Assembly: GCA_946482165.1 (NCBI GenBank)
Contig: CAMLQS010000136.1
Coordinates: forward strand, 1 to 12,172
DNA: 12,172 nt
Direction of reading: 5' to 3'
Source: an uncultured Verrucomicrobiota bacterium
GTDB taxonomy: Bacteria > Verrucomicrobiota > Verrucomicrobiae > Opitutales > Opitutaceae
Shown: positions 6,965-12,172 of the stretch, in pieces
Numbering within the stretch: the first letter of the stretch is position 1
How the letters are laid out: the number at the start of each line of letters is the position of its first letter
The notes under the pieces: generated by a model
Told to the model about the DNA's origin: nothing
The model's database searches: none
Seen by the model: only the letters and a program-made list of their open reading frames with translations
Position numbers and translations under genes: made by a program

Positions 6965-7006
6965 CCGGGCCCTCGCGAACGTCACTCCGCCACTCGTCAG
7001 CCACTC

Positions 7007-7034
7007 CATTGGTCATTGGTCCTTGGTCATTGGC
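7007..7034 (+). repeat. Heptad tandem array C
   Basis: Four units: CATTGGT, CATTGGT, CCTTGGT, CATTGGC. It ends 11 bp before the corA-2 start and is the right arm of an inverted repeat with array B. Confidence 0.82.
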
Positions 7035-7045
7035 CATCTCATCCG

Positions 7046-8023
7046 ATGCTGACCGCTCTCGTCTACCGCGACCATCGCTTCTCGGCGCTCAACCCGCCGC
7101 TCGAATCGCTCGCCGGCCTCCGCGCCGAACCCGGCGTTCTGCTCTGGATCGACCTCAGCGCTCCCACGCCGGAAGAGACGACGACCATCCTCGAAAAACT
7201 TTTCGCCGTCCACCCGGTCGTCGTCGAGGACTGCACCACCGACTCCCCCTTTCCGAAAATCGACGCCTTCGACGATTACCTGCACATCGTCATGCACGCG
7301 GTCGACTATTCGAAGACCGACAAGTTCACCACCACCGACCTCGACCTCATCCTCGGCAAGGGATTCCTCCTCACCTTCCACCGCCAGCCCCTGCGCCTCG
7401 TGCAACAGGTCCTCGAACGCTACGGGCGCGGCGGACCCGGCGCCGCGCCCGTCCGCGGCCCCGACCGCTTCGCCCACACCCTCCTCGACCAGCTCGTCGA
7501 AGCCTACAAGCCCGCCCTCGCCGAGCTCCGCCGCGACCTCGAAAAAATCGAGGAATCCGTCCTCGGGCAGGCCGCGCCCCAAACCCTCTTCCCGCAGGTC
7601 GTCGCCCTCCGCAAGGACCTCGCCAACCTCCGCCAGATCGTGCGCCCCCAGCGCGCCGTCGCCGCCGAGCTCGCCGCGGGCAAACCCGGCTTCATCCGCC
7701 CGTCGATTCTCCCCTACCTGCGCGACCTCGCCGAAGACTTCGCGCGCATCGAGACGCAGGCCGCCGCCTGGGGCGACCAACTCATCCTCGGCTTCCGCGT
7801 CTACCTCAACAAATCCTCCCACGAGGCCAACGAGGGCATCAAGGTTCTCACCGCGCTCACCGCCGCCACCACCCCCTCCCTGATCATCGGAGGCTGGTTC
7901 GGCATGAACTTCAGCCGCATGCCCGAACTCGCCCCGCCCTGGGCCTACCCGCTCGCGCTGCTCTCGACCCTCGTCATCACCGGCTCCCTCCTCATCTGGC
8001 TCCGCCGCCGCCGCTGGATTTGA
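7046..8023 (+). CDS. CorA-family magnesium/divalent cation channel (copy 2)
   Basis: A 325-residue paralogue of the preceding gene, colinear over its whole length. Both share HP.VVEDC-type, FTTT.L.L.LG..FL.TFH, DNLV/DFARIE and GIKVLTALTA segments. The signature here is FGMNF (Gly-Met-Asn at 286-288), then SRMPEL, so the Tyr before GMN in copy 1 is Phe. The C-terminal tail is strongly basic (LRRRRWI). An in-frame ATG at 7016 would add ten residues encoded by heptad array C (VLGHWPS...), so the start at 7046 was chosen; it aligns with the N-terminus of copy 1. Two diverged tandem copies suggest old duplication with a possible split in cation preference or regulation. Confidence 0.92.
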   Translation: MLTALVYRDHRFSALNPPLESLAGLRAEPGVLLWIDLSAPTPEETTTILEKLFAVHPVVVEDCTTDSPFPKIDAFDDYLHIVMHAVDYSKTDKFTTTDLDLILGKGFLLTFHRQPLRLVQQVLERYGRGGPGAAPVRGPDRFAHTLLDQLVEAYKPALAELRRDLEKIEESVLGQAAPQTLFPQVVALRKDLANLRQIVRPQRAVAAELAAGKPGFIRPSILPYLRDLAEDFARIETQAAAWGDQLILGFRVYLNKSSHEANEGIKVLTALTAATTPSLIIGGWFGMNFSRMPELAPPWAYPLALLSTLVITGSLLIWLRRRRWI

Positions 8024-8203
8024 AATTAGCGCAGCCCCCTCGCCTGCCTCCTTCAGGTCTCAGGTTTCCGCGCCTCATCCTTCCCCCATGGCCCGCCCTT
8101 TGCTAAGCGCCCCCTAATCATTGGTCATTGGTCATTGGTCATTGGTCATTGGTCATTGGTCATTGGCCACGCCCAGCGCCCCTCGCCCCTGCTCCCCGCT
8201 CGC
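8024..8203. other. Intergenic region with heptad array
   Basis: 180 bp between corA-2 and the deoxyribosyltransferase gene. The first 95 bp shows no recognisable element apart from a short CAGGTCTCAGGT repeat near 8054-8065. The rest holds heptad array D. No clear promoter or terminator is visible. Confidence 0.4.
8119..8167 (+). repeat. Heptad tandem array D, seven units
   Basis: Six perfect copies of CATTGGT are followed by one CATTGGC, the longest and most regular array in the window. It ends 36 bp before the chosen start of the next gene. Since 7 is not a multiple of 3, it stays open in several frames and encodes VIGHWSL-like repeats, which explains false upstream start codons here. Confidence 0.92.
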
Positions 8204-8932
8204 ATGACCTCCCCCCGTCCCCGCCTCGCCGCCAAGCCGAAGAAATCCCGCGCCGTCTATTTCGCCGGCGAGCTCTTCTCCGCGAAGCATCTCGTGGGCA
8301 ACGCCTACCTCGCCGAGGCCGTCCACGCCGCCTCGCACGGCCGCTACCTGTGCCGCCTCCCGCAAGACATCGAGGTGCGCGGCCAGCACCCGCACCTCAT
8401 CCGCGACGCCGACATCCGCGCCCTCCTCGCCTGCGATCTCGCCCTCTTCAACTTCGACGGACCCGAGCTCGATAGCGGCACCGTCGTCGAGTTCATGTTC
8501 GCCAAGTTCGCCGACATCCCCTGCGTCATCCTTCGCACCGACTTCCGCTCCGCCGGAGACCAGGGCGCCGGCCGCGATCCGTGGAACCTCATGGCGAGTT
8601 TTTATCCGCGCACCGTCTCGGTCTCGGTCAACAGCATCGCGCTCTACAAGAGGGCCTACGCCGCCGCGCGTCGCGCGTCCCTGGACGACCTTACCCGACT
8701 CGCCGGCCAGCACAGCTCCGCCACCGCCCAGACCATGTGCGAGCAAATCGCCGCGCAGGTCGTGCGCGCCTTCGACAAAGCCTCCCGCCTCGAACCCGCC
8801 ATGCCCAAACACCTTCGCGAGGAAGTCTACCAATGGCTCGCCCTCATGCCCGGCCTCCGCGGCAACGCGAAAAAACTCCGCAAGGAACTCGAGCACCTCC
8901 TCGAGCGCAAAGTGCAGCGCGACCTGCTCTAA
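8204..8932 (+). CDS. Nucleoside 2-deoxyribosyltransferase family protein
   Basis: A 242-residue cytosolic protein. Residues about 17-135 match the nucleoside 2-deoxyribosyltransferase fold: VYFAGELFSAKHLVGNAYLAEAV at the start of the first strand and helix, then RDADIRALLACDLALFNFDG, then DSGTVVEFMFA, where Glu96 is in the place of the catalytic nucleophile. DPWNLMASFYPRT follows. The family transfers or hydrolyses deoxyribose from nucleosides or nucleotides; some members act on damaged or modified nucleotides, so the exact substrate is open. The C-terminal 100 residues are helical and not recognised. The start at 8204 (MTSPRPRLAAKPKKSRAVYF) avoids 23 residues coded by the heptad array. The upp-like gene follows on the same strand, consistent with base or nucleoside salvage. 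Confidence 0.8.
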   Translation: MTSPRPRLAAKPKKSRAVYFAGELFSAKHLVGNAYLAEAVHAASHGRYLCRLPQDIEVRGQHPHLIRDADIRALLACDLALFNFDGPELDSGTVVEFMFAKFADIPCVILRTDFRSAGDQGAGRDPWNLMASFYPRTVSVSVNSIALYKRAYAAARRASLDDLTRLAGQHSSATAQTMCEQIAAQVVRAFDKASRLEPAMPKHLREEVYQWLALMPGLRGNAKKLRKELEHLLERKVQRDLL

Positions 8933-8939
8933 CGCGCCC

Positions 8940-8965
8940 TCGGCGGATCAACGCCGACGGTTTTT
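8940..8965 (+). terminator. Candidate rho-independent terminator
   Basis: TCGGCG (8940-8945) pairs with CGCCGA (8952-8957) around loop GATCAA, followed by CGG and five T residues. The stem is short (6 bp) and the T-run starts three bases late, so it may be weak. It sits just after the deoxyribosyltransferase stop codon. Confidence 0.4.
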
Positions 8966-9000
8966 CGTTGGTCATTGGACATTGGTCGTTGGTCATTTCC
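8966..9000 (+). repeat. Heptad tandem array E
   Basis: Units CGTTGGT, CATTGGA, CATTGGT, CGTTGGT and a degenerate CATTTCC. It ends 2 bp before the ATG of the uracil phosphoribosyltransferase gene, so it fills the position normally taken by a ribosome binding site. Confidence 0.8.
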
Positions 9001-9002
9001 CC

Positions 9003-9617
9003 ATGCTCCACGTCCTCCGCCACCCGCTCGCCGACCACGCGCTCACCCACCTGCGGGACCACACCACCAAACCCGCCACCTTCCGCACCCTCGCACACCA
9101 GCTCGGCCTCATGCTCGCGCTCGAGGCGACGCGCGATCTCCCCTCGCGCGGCCACGCGGTCAACACGCCGCTCGAACCCCATACCGGCCAAGTGCTCGCG
9201 GAGGGCCTCGTGATCGTGCCCATCCTCCGCGCCGGTCTCGGCATGGTGCAGCCCTATCTCGACCTCTTCCCCGATGTGAGCGTCGGCTACGTCGGACTCG
9301 AGCGCGACCACGCCACCGCGCAAGCCCGCAGCTATTACTGCAAACTTCCTCCCCTAACCGGCAAACGCGTGCTCTGCGTCGACCCCATGCTCGCCACCGG
9401 CGGCAGTGCCATCACCGCGTTGAACCTCCTCCGCGACGCCGGCGCCGCCGACCTCTCCCTCGTCGTCATCGTCGCCTCCCCCGAAGGCGTGGCCGCCATC
9501 CACGCCGCTCACCCAACGGTCCCGATCTTCACCGCCGCCCTCGACCGCGGGTTGAACGCCAGGAAATACATTCTCCCCGGCCTCGGCGATTTCGGCGACC
9601 GCCTCTTCGGCACCTGA
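9003..9617 (+). CDS. upp: Uracil phosphoribosyltransferase
   Basis: A 204-residue enzyme, close to the usual 208 residues. It converts uracil and PRPP to UMP in pyrimidine salvage. Motifs include VPILRAGLGM (71-81, with Arg76), the PRPP-binding loop CVDPMLATGGSA (125-136), and the C-terminal uracil-site segment YILPGLGDFGDRLFGT (189-204). The start at 9003 (MLHVLRHPLADHALTHLRD) agrees with family N-termini; the ATG seven codons earlier lies within heptad array E. It is convergent with the RES toxin gene, with 15 bp between stop codons and no obvious terminator there. Confidence 0.95.
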   Translation: MLHVLRHPLADHALTHLRDHTTKPATFRTLAHQLGLMLALEATRDLPSRGHAVNTPLEPHTGQVLAEGLVIVPILRAGLGMVQPYLDLFPDVSVGYVGLERDHATAQARSYYCKLPPLTGKRVLCVDPMLATGGSAITALNLLRDAGAADLSLVVIVASPEGVAAIHAAHPTVPIFTAALDRGLNARKYILPGLGDFGDRLFGT

Positions 9618-9632
9618 CCAAAATCCGCGCCG

Positions 9633-10130
9633 CTACTTCTTCGCGGGCTCGATCAAGCGCGCCACCCGTAGGCTGTAGGCGAATGCCTCGCACGGATGCA
9701 CCACGATCCTCTTGAAATCCGGATGCGCCGGGTTGAGCAGGAAATTCGTCTCCTCCGGAATCAGCGCGCTCGGCACCGCGAGAACCGCCGTCTCGCCCGC
9801 GCCCACCCACGCGTCCCCGATCTTCTGCGTGCTGTCCGATGGCGGTGAAACCTGCCAATCCCCCGGCAAATCCGAAATCGCCAACCGACGGATCGCCACC
9901 TCGCCCAACTCGATCCGAAAGCGGACAAACCGCATCGTCGCAGGCACCGGCTTCGGCAGATGCACATATTTCTCCAGCGACGCCATCGCGAGGTGCTCGC
10001 TCGCATACACCACCCGCACGCCGGCGGAGTTCCACCGTCCGCCCTCGCGCGCGGCGCCGCTGCCGTCGAAGGACGCGTCCTTCCACTTCTCCTTGTCGAT
10101 GCGCCAAGCTTCGATGCCGGGCTTAGGCAT
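9633..10130 (-). CDS. RES-domain toxin (NAD-targeting)
   Basis: A 165-residue RES protein. Visible family landmarks are Arg10 in AWRI, GRWNSAGVRVVYAS (31-44, Arg32), Glu53 in ASLEKYVHL, and VPSALIPEETNFLLNPAHPDF (119-139, conserved Ser121, Asn133, His136). These are the Arg-Glu-Ser residues that name the family. Studied RES toxins degrade NAD+ (MbcT, Xre-RES of Pseudomonas), while ParT modifies PRPP synthetase; which applies here cannot be read from sequence. The start overlaps the antitoxin stop by 8 bp (ATGCCTAA), so the two are translationally coupled, with antitoxin first. The module looks intact. Confidence 0.93.
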   Translation of the reverse strand: MPKPGIEAWRIDKEKWKDASFDGSGAAREGGRWNSAGVRVVYASEHLAMASLEKYVHLPKPVPATMRFVRFRIELGEVAIRRLAISDLPGDWQVSPPSDSTQKIGDAWVGAGETAVLAVPSALIPEETNFLLNPAHPDFKRIVVHPCEAFAYSLRVARLIEPAKK

Positions 10131-10614
10131 ACACGCCGTGATCGATCCGGGTCAGGAGCTTTTCCACCTCGCGGAACCCGACCGTTGTGCGCGCGAGCTC
10201 GATCGGCACCTCTTCGCCGAGCCCCGGCTGAGGCGTCTTGAGCCATTCGCGGGCCGCCTCCTCGTCTCCATCGAACGTGTCCGCCGCCTTGGTCAGGAGC
10301 ACGGTGTATTTCGCGAGCACGTCGGATTGCAACGGATCAAGCGTTCTCTCCGCCTCCAGATGGCGATGGTAGGTCGTCCGACTGATGCCGAGGCGGGCGG
10401 CCATGTCCTCCGCGCTGATCCCCAAACCCGTCGCCACCTTCTTCACTTCCCGGATCTGAAACCCGTCCAAAATAGCGGAATGCACCACCGCAGGCGTCGC
10501 CGCGCCGCGCCGCACGATCTCCACGGTCTGCGCCCGGCCCACCCCTGCGGTCTTCGAACGAACCCGGGGCTTCGCCTCCGCTTCATGGAGTGAGAGTGCG
10601 GTCGCCTTGCTCAT
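10123..10614 (-). CDS. Xre/MbcA/ParS-type antitoxin (DUF2384)
   Basis: A 163-residue antitoxin. An Xre-like helix-turn-helix covers about 66-95 (GISAEDMAARLGISRTTYHRHL). The C-terminal toxin-binding domain covers about 100-163, with AADTFDGDEEAAREWLKTPQPGLGEEVPIELARTTVG and the terminal RIDHGVYA typical of the family. The N-terminal 30 residues are basic and probably flexible. It neutralises the RES protein and is expected to repress its own promoter; a palindrome sits directly against its start codon. Order, overlap and sizes fit a type II module. Confidence 0.93.
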   Translation of the reverse strand: MSKATALSLHEAEAKPRVRSKTAGVGRAQTVEIVRRGAATPAVVHSAILDGFQIREVKKVATGLGISAEDMAARLGISRTTYHRHLEAERTLDPLQSDVLAKYTVLLTKAADTFDGDEEAAREWLKTPQPGLGEEVPIELARTTVGFREVEKLLTRIDHGVYA

Positions 10615-10635
10615 ATGGGATAAATTTCATCCCAT
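10615..10635. promoter_or_regulatory. Palindromic operator of the Xre-RES module
   Basis: ATGGGAT (10615-10621) and ATCCCAT (10629-10635) are perfect inverted arms, and the inner bases continue the symmetry with one mismatched pair. The site abuts the antitoxin ATG (10614). Autorepression by the antitoxin-toxin complex is the expected use for this family; binding itself is inferred. Confidence 0.65.
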
Positions 10636-10649
10636 TTGAACAATGTCAA
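10621..10649 (-). promoter_or_regulatory. Candidate sigma-70 promoter of the Xre-RES module
   Basis: A perfect TTGACA -35 box lies on the minus strand at 10649-10644. The -10 is weak: AATTTA at 10626-10621 with 17-bp spacing, or shifted by one or two bases. Transcription would start at or within a few bases of the antitoxin ATG, giving a leaderless or nearly leaderless mRNA. The palindrome covers the -10 region. Confidence 0.45.
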
Positions 10650-10665
10650 CAGCGCCGCCTCCTTT

Positions 10666-11556
10666 TCACGTTCTTCCGTGGTCCGCGGCAAACTCCCGCA
10701 GCTTGTCGGGATTCCGGTGCCCGAAAATCGCCACGATTTTCCCCTCGCGCACGTCCAGCGAGAGCGCGGTGACAACCACTCCGCCCACGAGAAACAATAC
10801 GCCGGGCGCGCCATTGAACCAGGTGGCGCGAATCTCATGCCGCTCCGCCTCGAGCTTGCGCACGACGCCGATGAAAAATTTCGCGATGACCTCGCGTTCC
10901 GTGAGCACCTTCGGCACCGCCGTCGCCTTGCCGCCGCCATCCGAATAAAGCGCCACGCCGTCGCCGAACAGATTCAGCAATGGCTCGATCTCCCCGCCGC
11001 GGCACGTCGCCAGAAACCGCTGCAACAGCTCCTCGTGTTCCGCGCGGCTGGCCGAAAAACGCGGCCGCTCCGCCCGCACCCGCTCCCGCGCGCGCGACAC
11101 CAGCTTGCGGCAGGCGGGCTCGGATTTCTCCAGAATCCCGGCGATCTCCGCAAAGCCGTAGCCGAACACGTCGTGCAGCAAAAAGCCCGCGCGCTCCGCC
11201 GGAGAAAGTTTCTCCATGACCAGCATCAGCGCGATCGACACGCTTTCATCCACCTCCGCTCCGCGCGCCGGACTCTCGGCAAAGCCGTCCACCAACGGCT
11301 CCGGCAGCCAGGTGCCGAAATACTGCTCCCGCCGCACGCGAGCCGACTTCAGCCGATCCAGGCAAAGCCGGCTCGCCACGCGCACCAGCCAGCCGCGCGG
11401 CGACTCCACGTCGCGCGCGTCGCGCCACCTCAGCCAGGCGTCTTGCACGATGTCCTCCGCGTCGCTCACCGAGCCGAGCATGCGGTAGGCGACCCCCATC
11501 AGCACATCGCGATGGGTTTCAAATTCGGCGGCGCGCGGATCGGCGGCGGACATCAT
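10666..11556 (-). CDS. ECF41-family RNA polymerase sigma factor with SnoaL-like C-terminal domain
   Basis: A 296-residue sigma factor. Sigma region 2 is about 11-75 (VAYRMLGSVSDAEDIVQDAWLRW, SPRGWLVRVASRLCLDRLKSAR). Region 4 is about 105-162 (LSPAERAGFLLHDVFGYGFAEIAGILEKSEPACRKLVSRAR). ECF41 hallmarks are visible: WLPEPLV in the linker (83-89), DGGGK (206-210) in the C-terminal NTF2/SnoaL-like domain and NPDKL near the end (282-286). In this group the C-terminal domain tunes activity in place of a separate anti-sigma factor, and none is encoded here. The start ATG at 11556 overlaps the upstream stop (ATGA); a second ATG follows at once. The normal ECF41 target is its own partner operon, and the matching promoter is present at 12106-12132. 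Confidence 0.94.
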   Translation of the reverse strand: MMSAADPRAAEFETHRDVLMGVAYRMLGSVSDAEDIVQDAWLRWRDARDVESPRGWLVRVASRLCLDRLKSARVRREQYFGTWLPEPLVDGFAESPARGAEVDESVSIALMLVMEKLSPAERAGFLLHDVFGYGFAEIAGILEKSEPACRKLVSRARERVRAERPRFSASRAEHEELLQRFLATCRGGEIEPLLNLFGDGVALYSDGGGKATAVPKVLTEREVIAKFFIGVVRKLEAERHEIRATWFNGAPGVLFLVGGVVVTALSLDVREGKIVAIFGHRNPDKLREFAADHGRT

Positions 11557-12095
11557 TGCAGAGCGGGGAAGAATGAGCAGCTCTTCGCATGACCAAGCGC
11601 CCGCTTCAAGGTCGGGTAGATTCGCACTCCGACCAGGTTCACCGCGATCTCCGCAAGCGCCGCCTTGCCCAAGCGCGCTTCCAATCGCGGCAACAATTCA
11701 GGATCCATCTCCTCGTTGAGCGCCACCGCGCGCGCGTAGTCGTGGATGTCCCGCTGCTCGGCGTTGAGACCCTTTCCTCCGCGCAACGCGCCTTGGATCA
11801 CCATCTCCGTCACGCCCGCCTCGCGCGCGATCTTGAGGCACAACTCGGTGCACGGCCCGCAATCCTGCGCCCGCATGCCCGCGATTTTCGCGATCTGGAC
11901 CGCCTCGACCGGCGCGACCTTTCTCACGCGCGACATCGGCATCGCCGCCTCGAAAGCGCGAAGCGCCTCCGGCGACGCGTCCGCCAATTCCAGGAGGTAG
12001 CTGACATCATAATCGAAATGCCGTCCAAACTCCTGAAGCGCCTGACGCGACGCCGCCAACGGATCGAGAGAGAGGTAAGAGGTGGGAGTGTTCAT
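11553..12095 (-). CDS. Carboxymuconolactone decarboxylase/AhpD-like protein, ECF41 partner
   Basis: A 180-residue protein. The core motif is DCGPCTELCLKIAREAG (78-94) with a redox-type Cys79-x-x-Cys82 pair; AhpD has His four residues after the second Cys, and here Cys86 occupies that place. The all-helical pattern and ALRGGKGLNAEQRDIHDYARAV (103-124) fit the carboxymuconolactone decarboxylase superfamily. ECF41 sigma factors are commonly encoded beside such proteins and control them. The true reaction is unknown; peroxidase-like or disulfide chemistry is more likely than muconolactone decarboxylation. The sigma gene starts within its stop codon. Confidence 0.88.
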   Translation of the reverse strand: MNTPTSYLSLDPLAASRQALQEFGRHFDYDVSYLLELADASPEALRAFEAAMPMSRVRKVAPVEAVQIAKIAGMRAQDCGPCTELCLKIAREAGVTEMVIQGALRGGKGLNAEQRDIHDYARAVALNEEMDPELLPRLEARLGKAALAEIAVNLVGVRIYPTLKRALGHAKSCSFFPALQ

Positions 12096-12105
12096 ACCCC
12101 CTGAA

Positions 12106-12132
12106 GACGATCCGGACGCAAAGATTGTGACA
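12106..12132 (-). promoter_or_regulatory. ECF41-type autoregulated promoter
   Basis: On the minus strand TGTCACA (12132-12126), exactly 16 bp, then CGTC (12109-12106). This equals the published ECF41 consensus of TGTCACA-N16-CGTC as I know it. The ATG lies 10 bases further on, so the leader is very short; AGGGGGT before the ATG could act as a ribosome binding site. It should drive the decarboxylase-like gene and, through the overlap, the sigma factor itself. Confidence 0.88.
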
Positions 12133-12172
12133 GGCTCTTGGACCGCGGCAGACCACTTCCGCTTGGTTTTCA

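Noticed and set aside
8119..8203. Heptad array D as a coding or CRISPR-type repeat
   Set aside because: A 7-bp unit with no spacers is not CRISPR. The VIGHWSL-type peptides it encodes are frame artefacts of a tandem repeat.

Overview
The window is a very GC-rich bacterial chromosome segment: third codon positions are almost always C or G, and most start codons lack a clear Shine-Dalgarno sequence. The PEP-CTERM tails, the VIT/VWA-exosortase locus, the ECF41 pair and the CATTGGN heptad arrays between genes suggest a verrucomicrobial (Opitutaceae-like) host. That is an inference from style and gene content; no rRNA or other taxonomic marker is present.

Layout. (1) Positions 1-4493, plus strand, is an exosortase locus: the C-terminal end of a large PEP-CTERM protein, then an intergenic region with a near-perfect 21-bp palindrome, an easily missed 58-residue membrane ORF, a VIT+VWA PEP-CTERM protein, an exosortase with Cys/Arg/His catalytic residues, and an EpsI-like partner. 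The small ORF and VIT gene share an ATGA overlap, as do the exosortase and the EpsI-like gene. This looks like a sorting enzyme dedicated to one or two VIT-type surface proteins. (2) Positions 4523-8023 is a cation-transport block: a minus-strand CaCA-type Ca2+/Na+ antiporter, divergent from two tandem CorA paralogues. (3) Positions 8204-9617 holds a nucleoside 2-deoxyribosyltransferase-family protein and uracil phosphoribosyltransferase. (4) Positions 9633-10614, minus strand, is an Xre/RES toxin-antitoxin module with a palindromic operator against the antitoxin start codon. (5) Positions 10666-12095, minus strand, is an ECF41 sigma factor with its carboxymuconolactone decarboxylase-family partner, preceded by TGTCACA-N16-CGTC, the motif expected for ECF41 autoregulation.

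The intergenic spaces are unusual. Five arrays of a 7-bp unit occur between 5771 and 9000, four of them on the plus strand just upstream of a start codon. Two face each other as an imperfect inverted repeat around a GGTAGGGCGCGAC element, and related copies of that element form a hairpin between the VIT gene and the exosortase. Starts that extend into these arrays are probably artefacts and were moved downstream.

No tRNA, rRNA, CRISPR array or insertion sequence was recognised.
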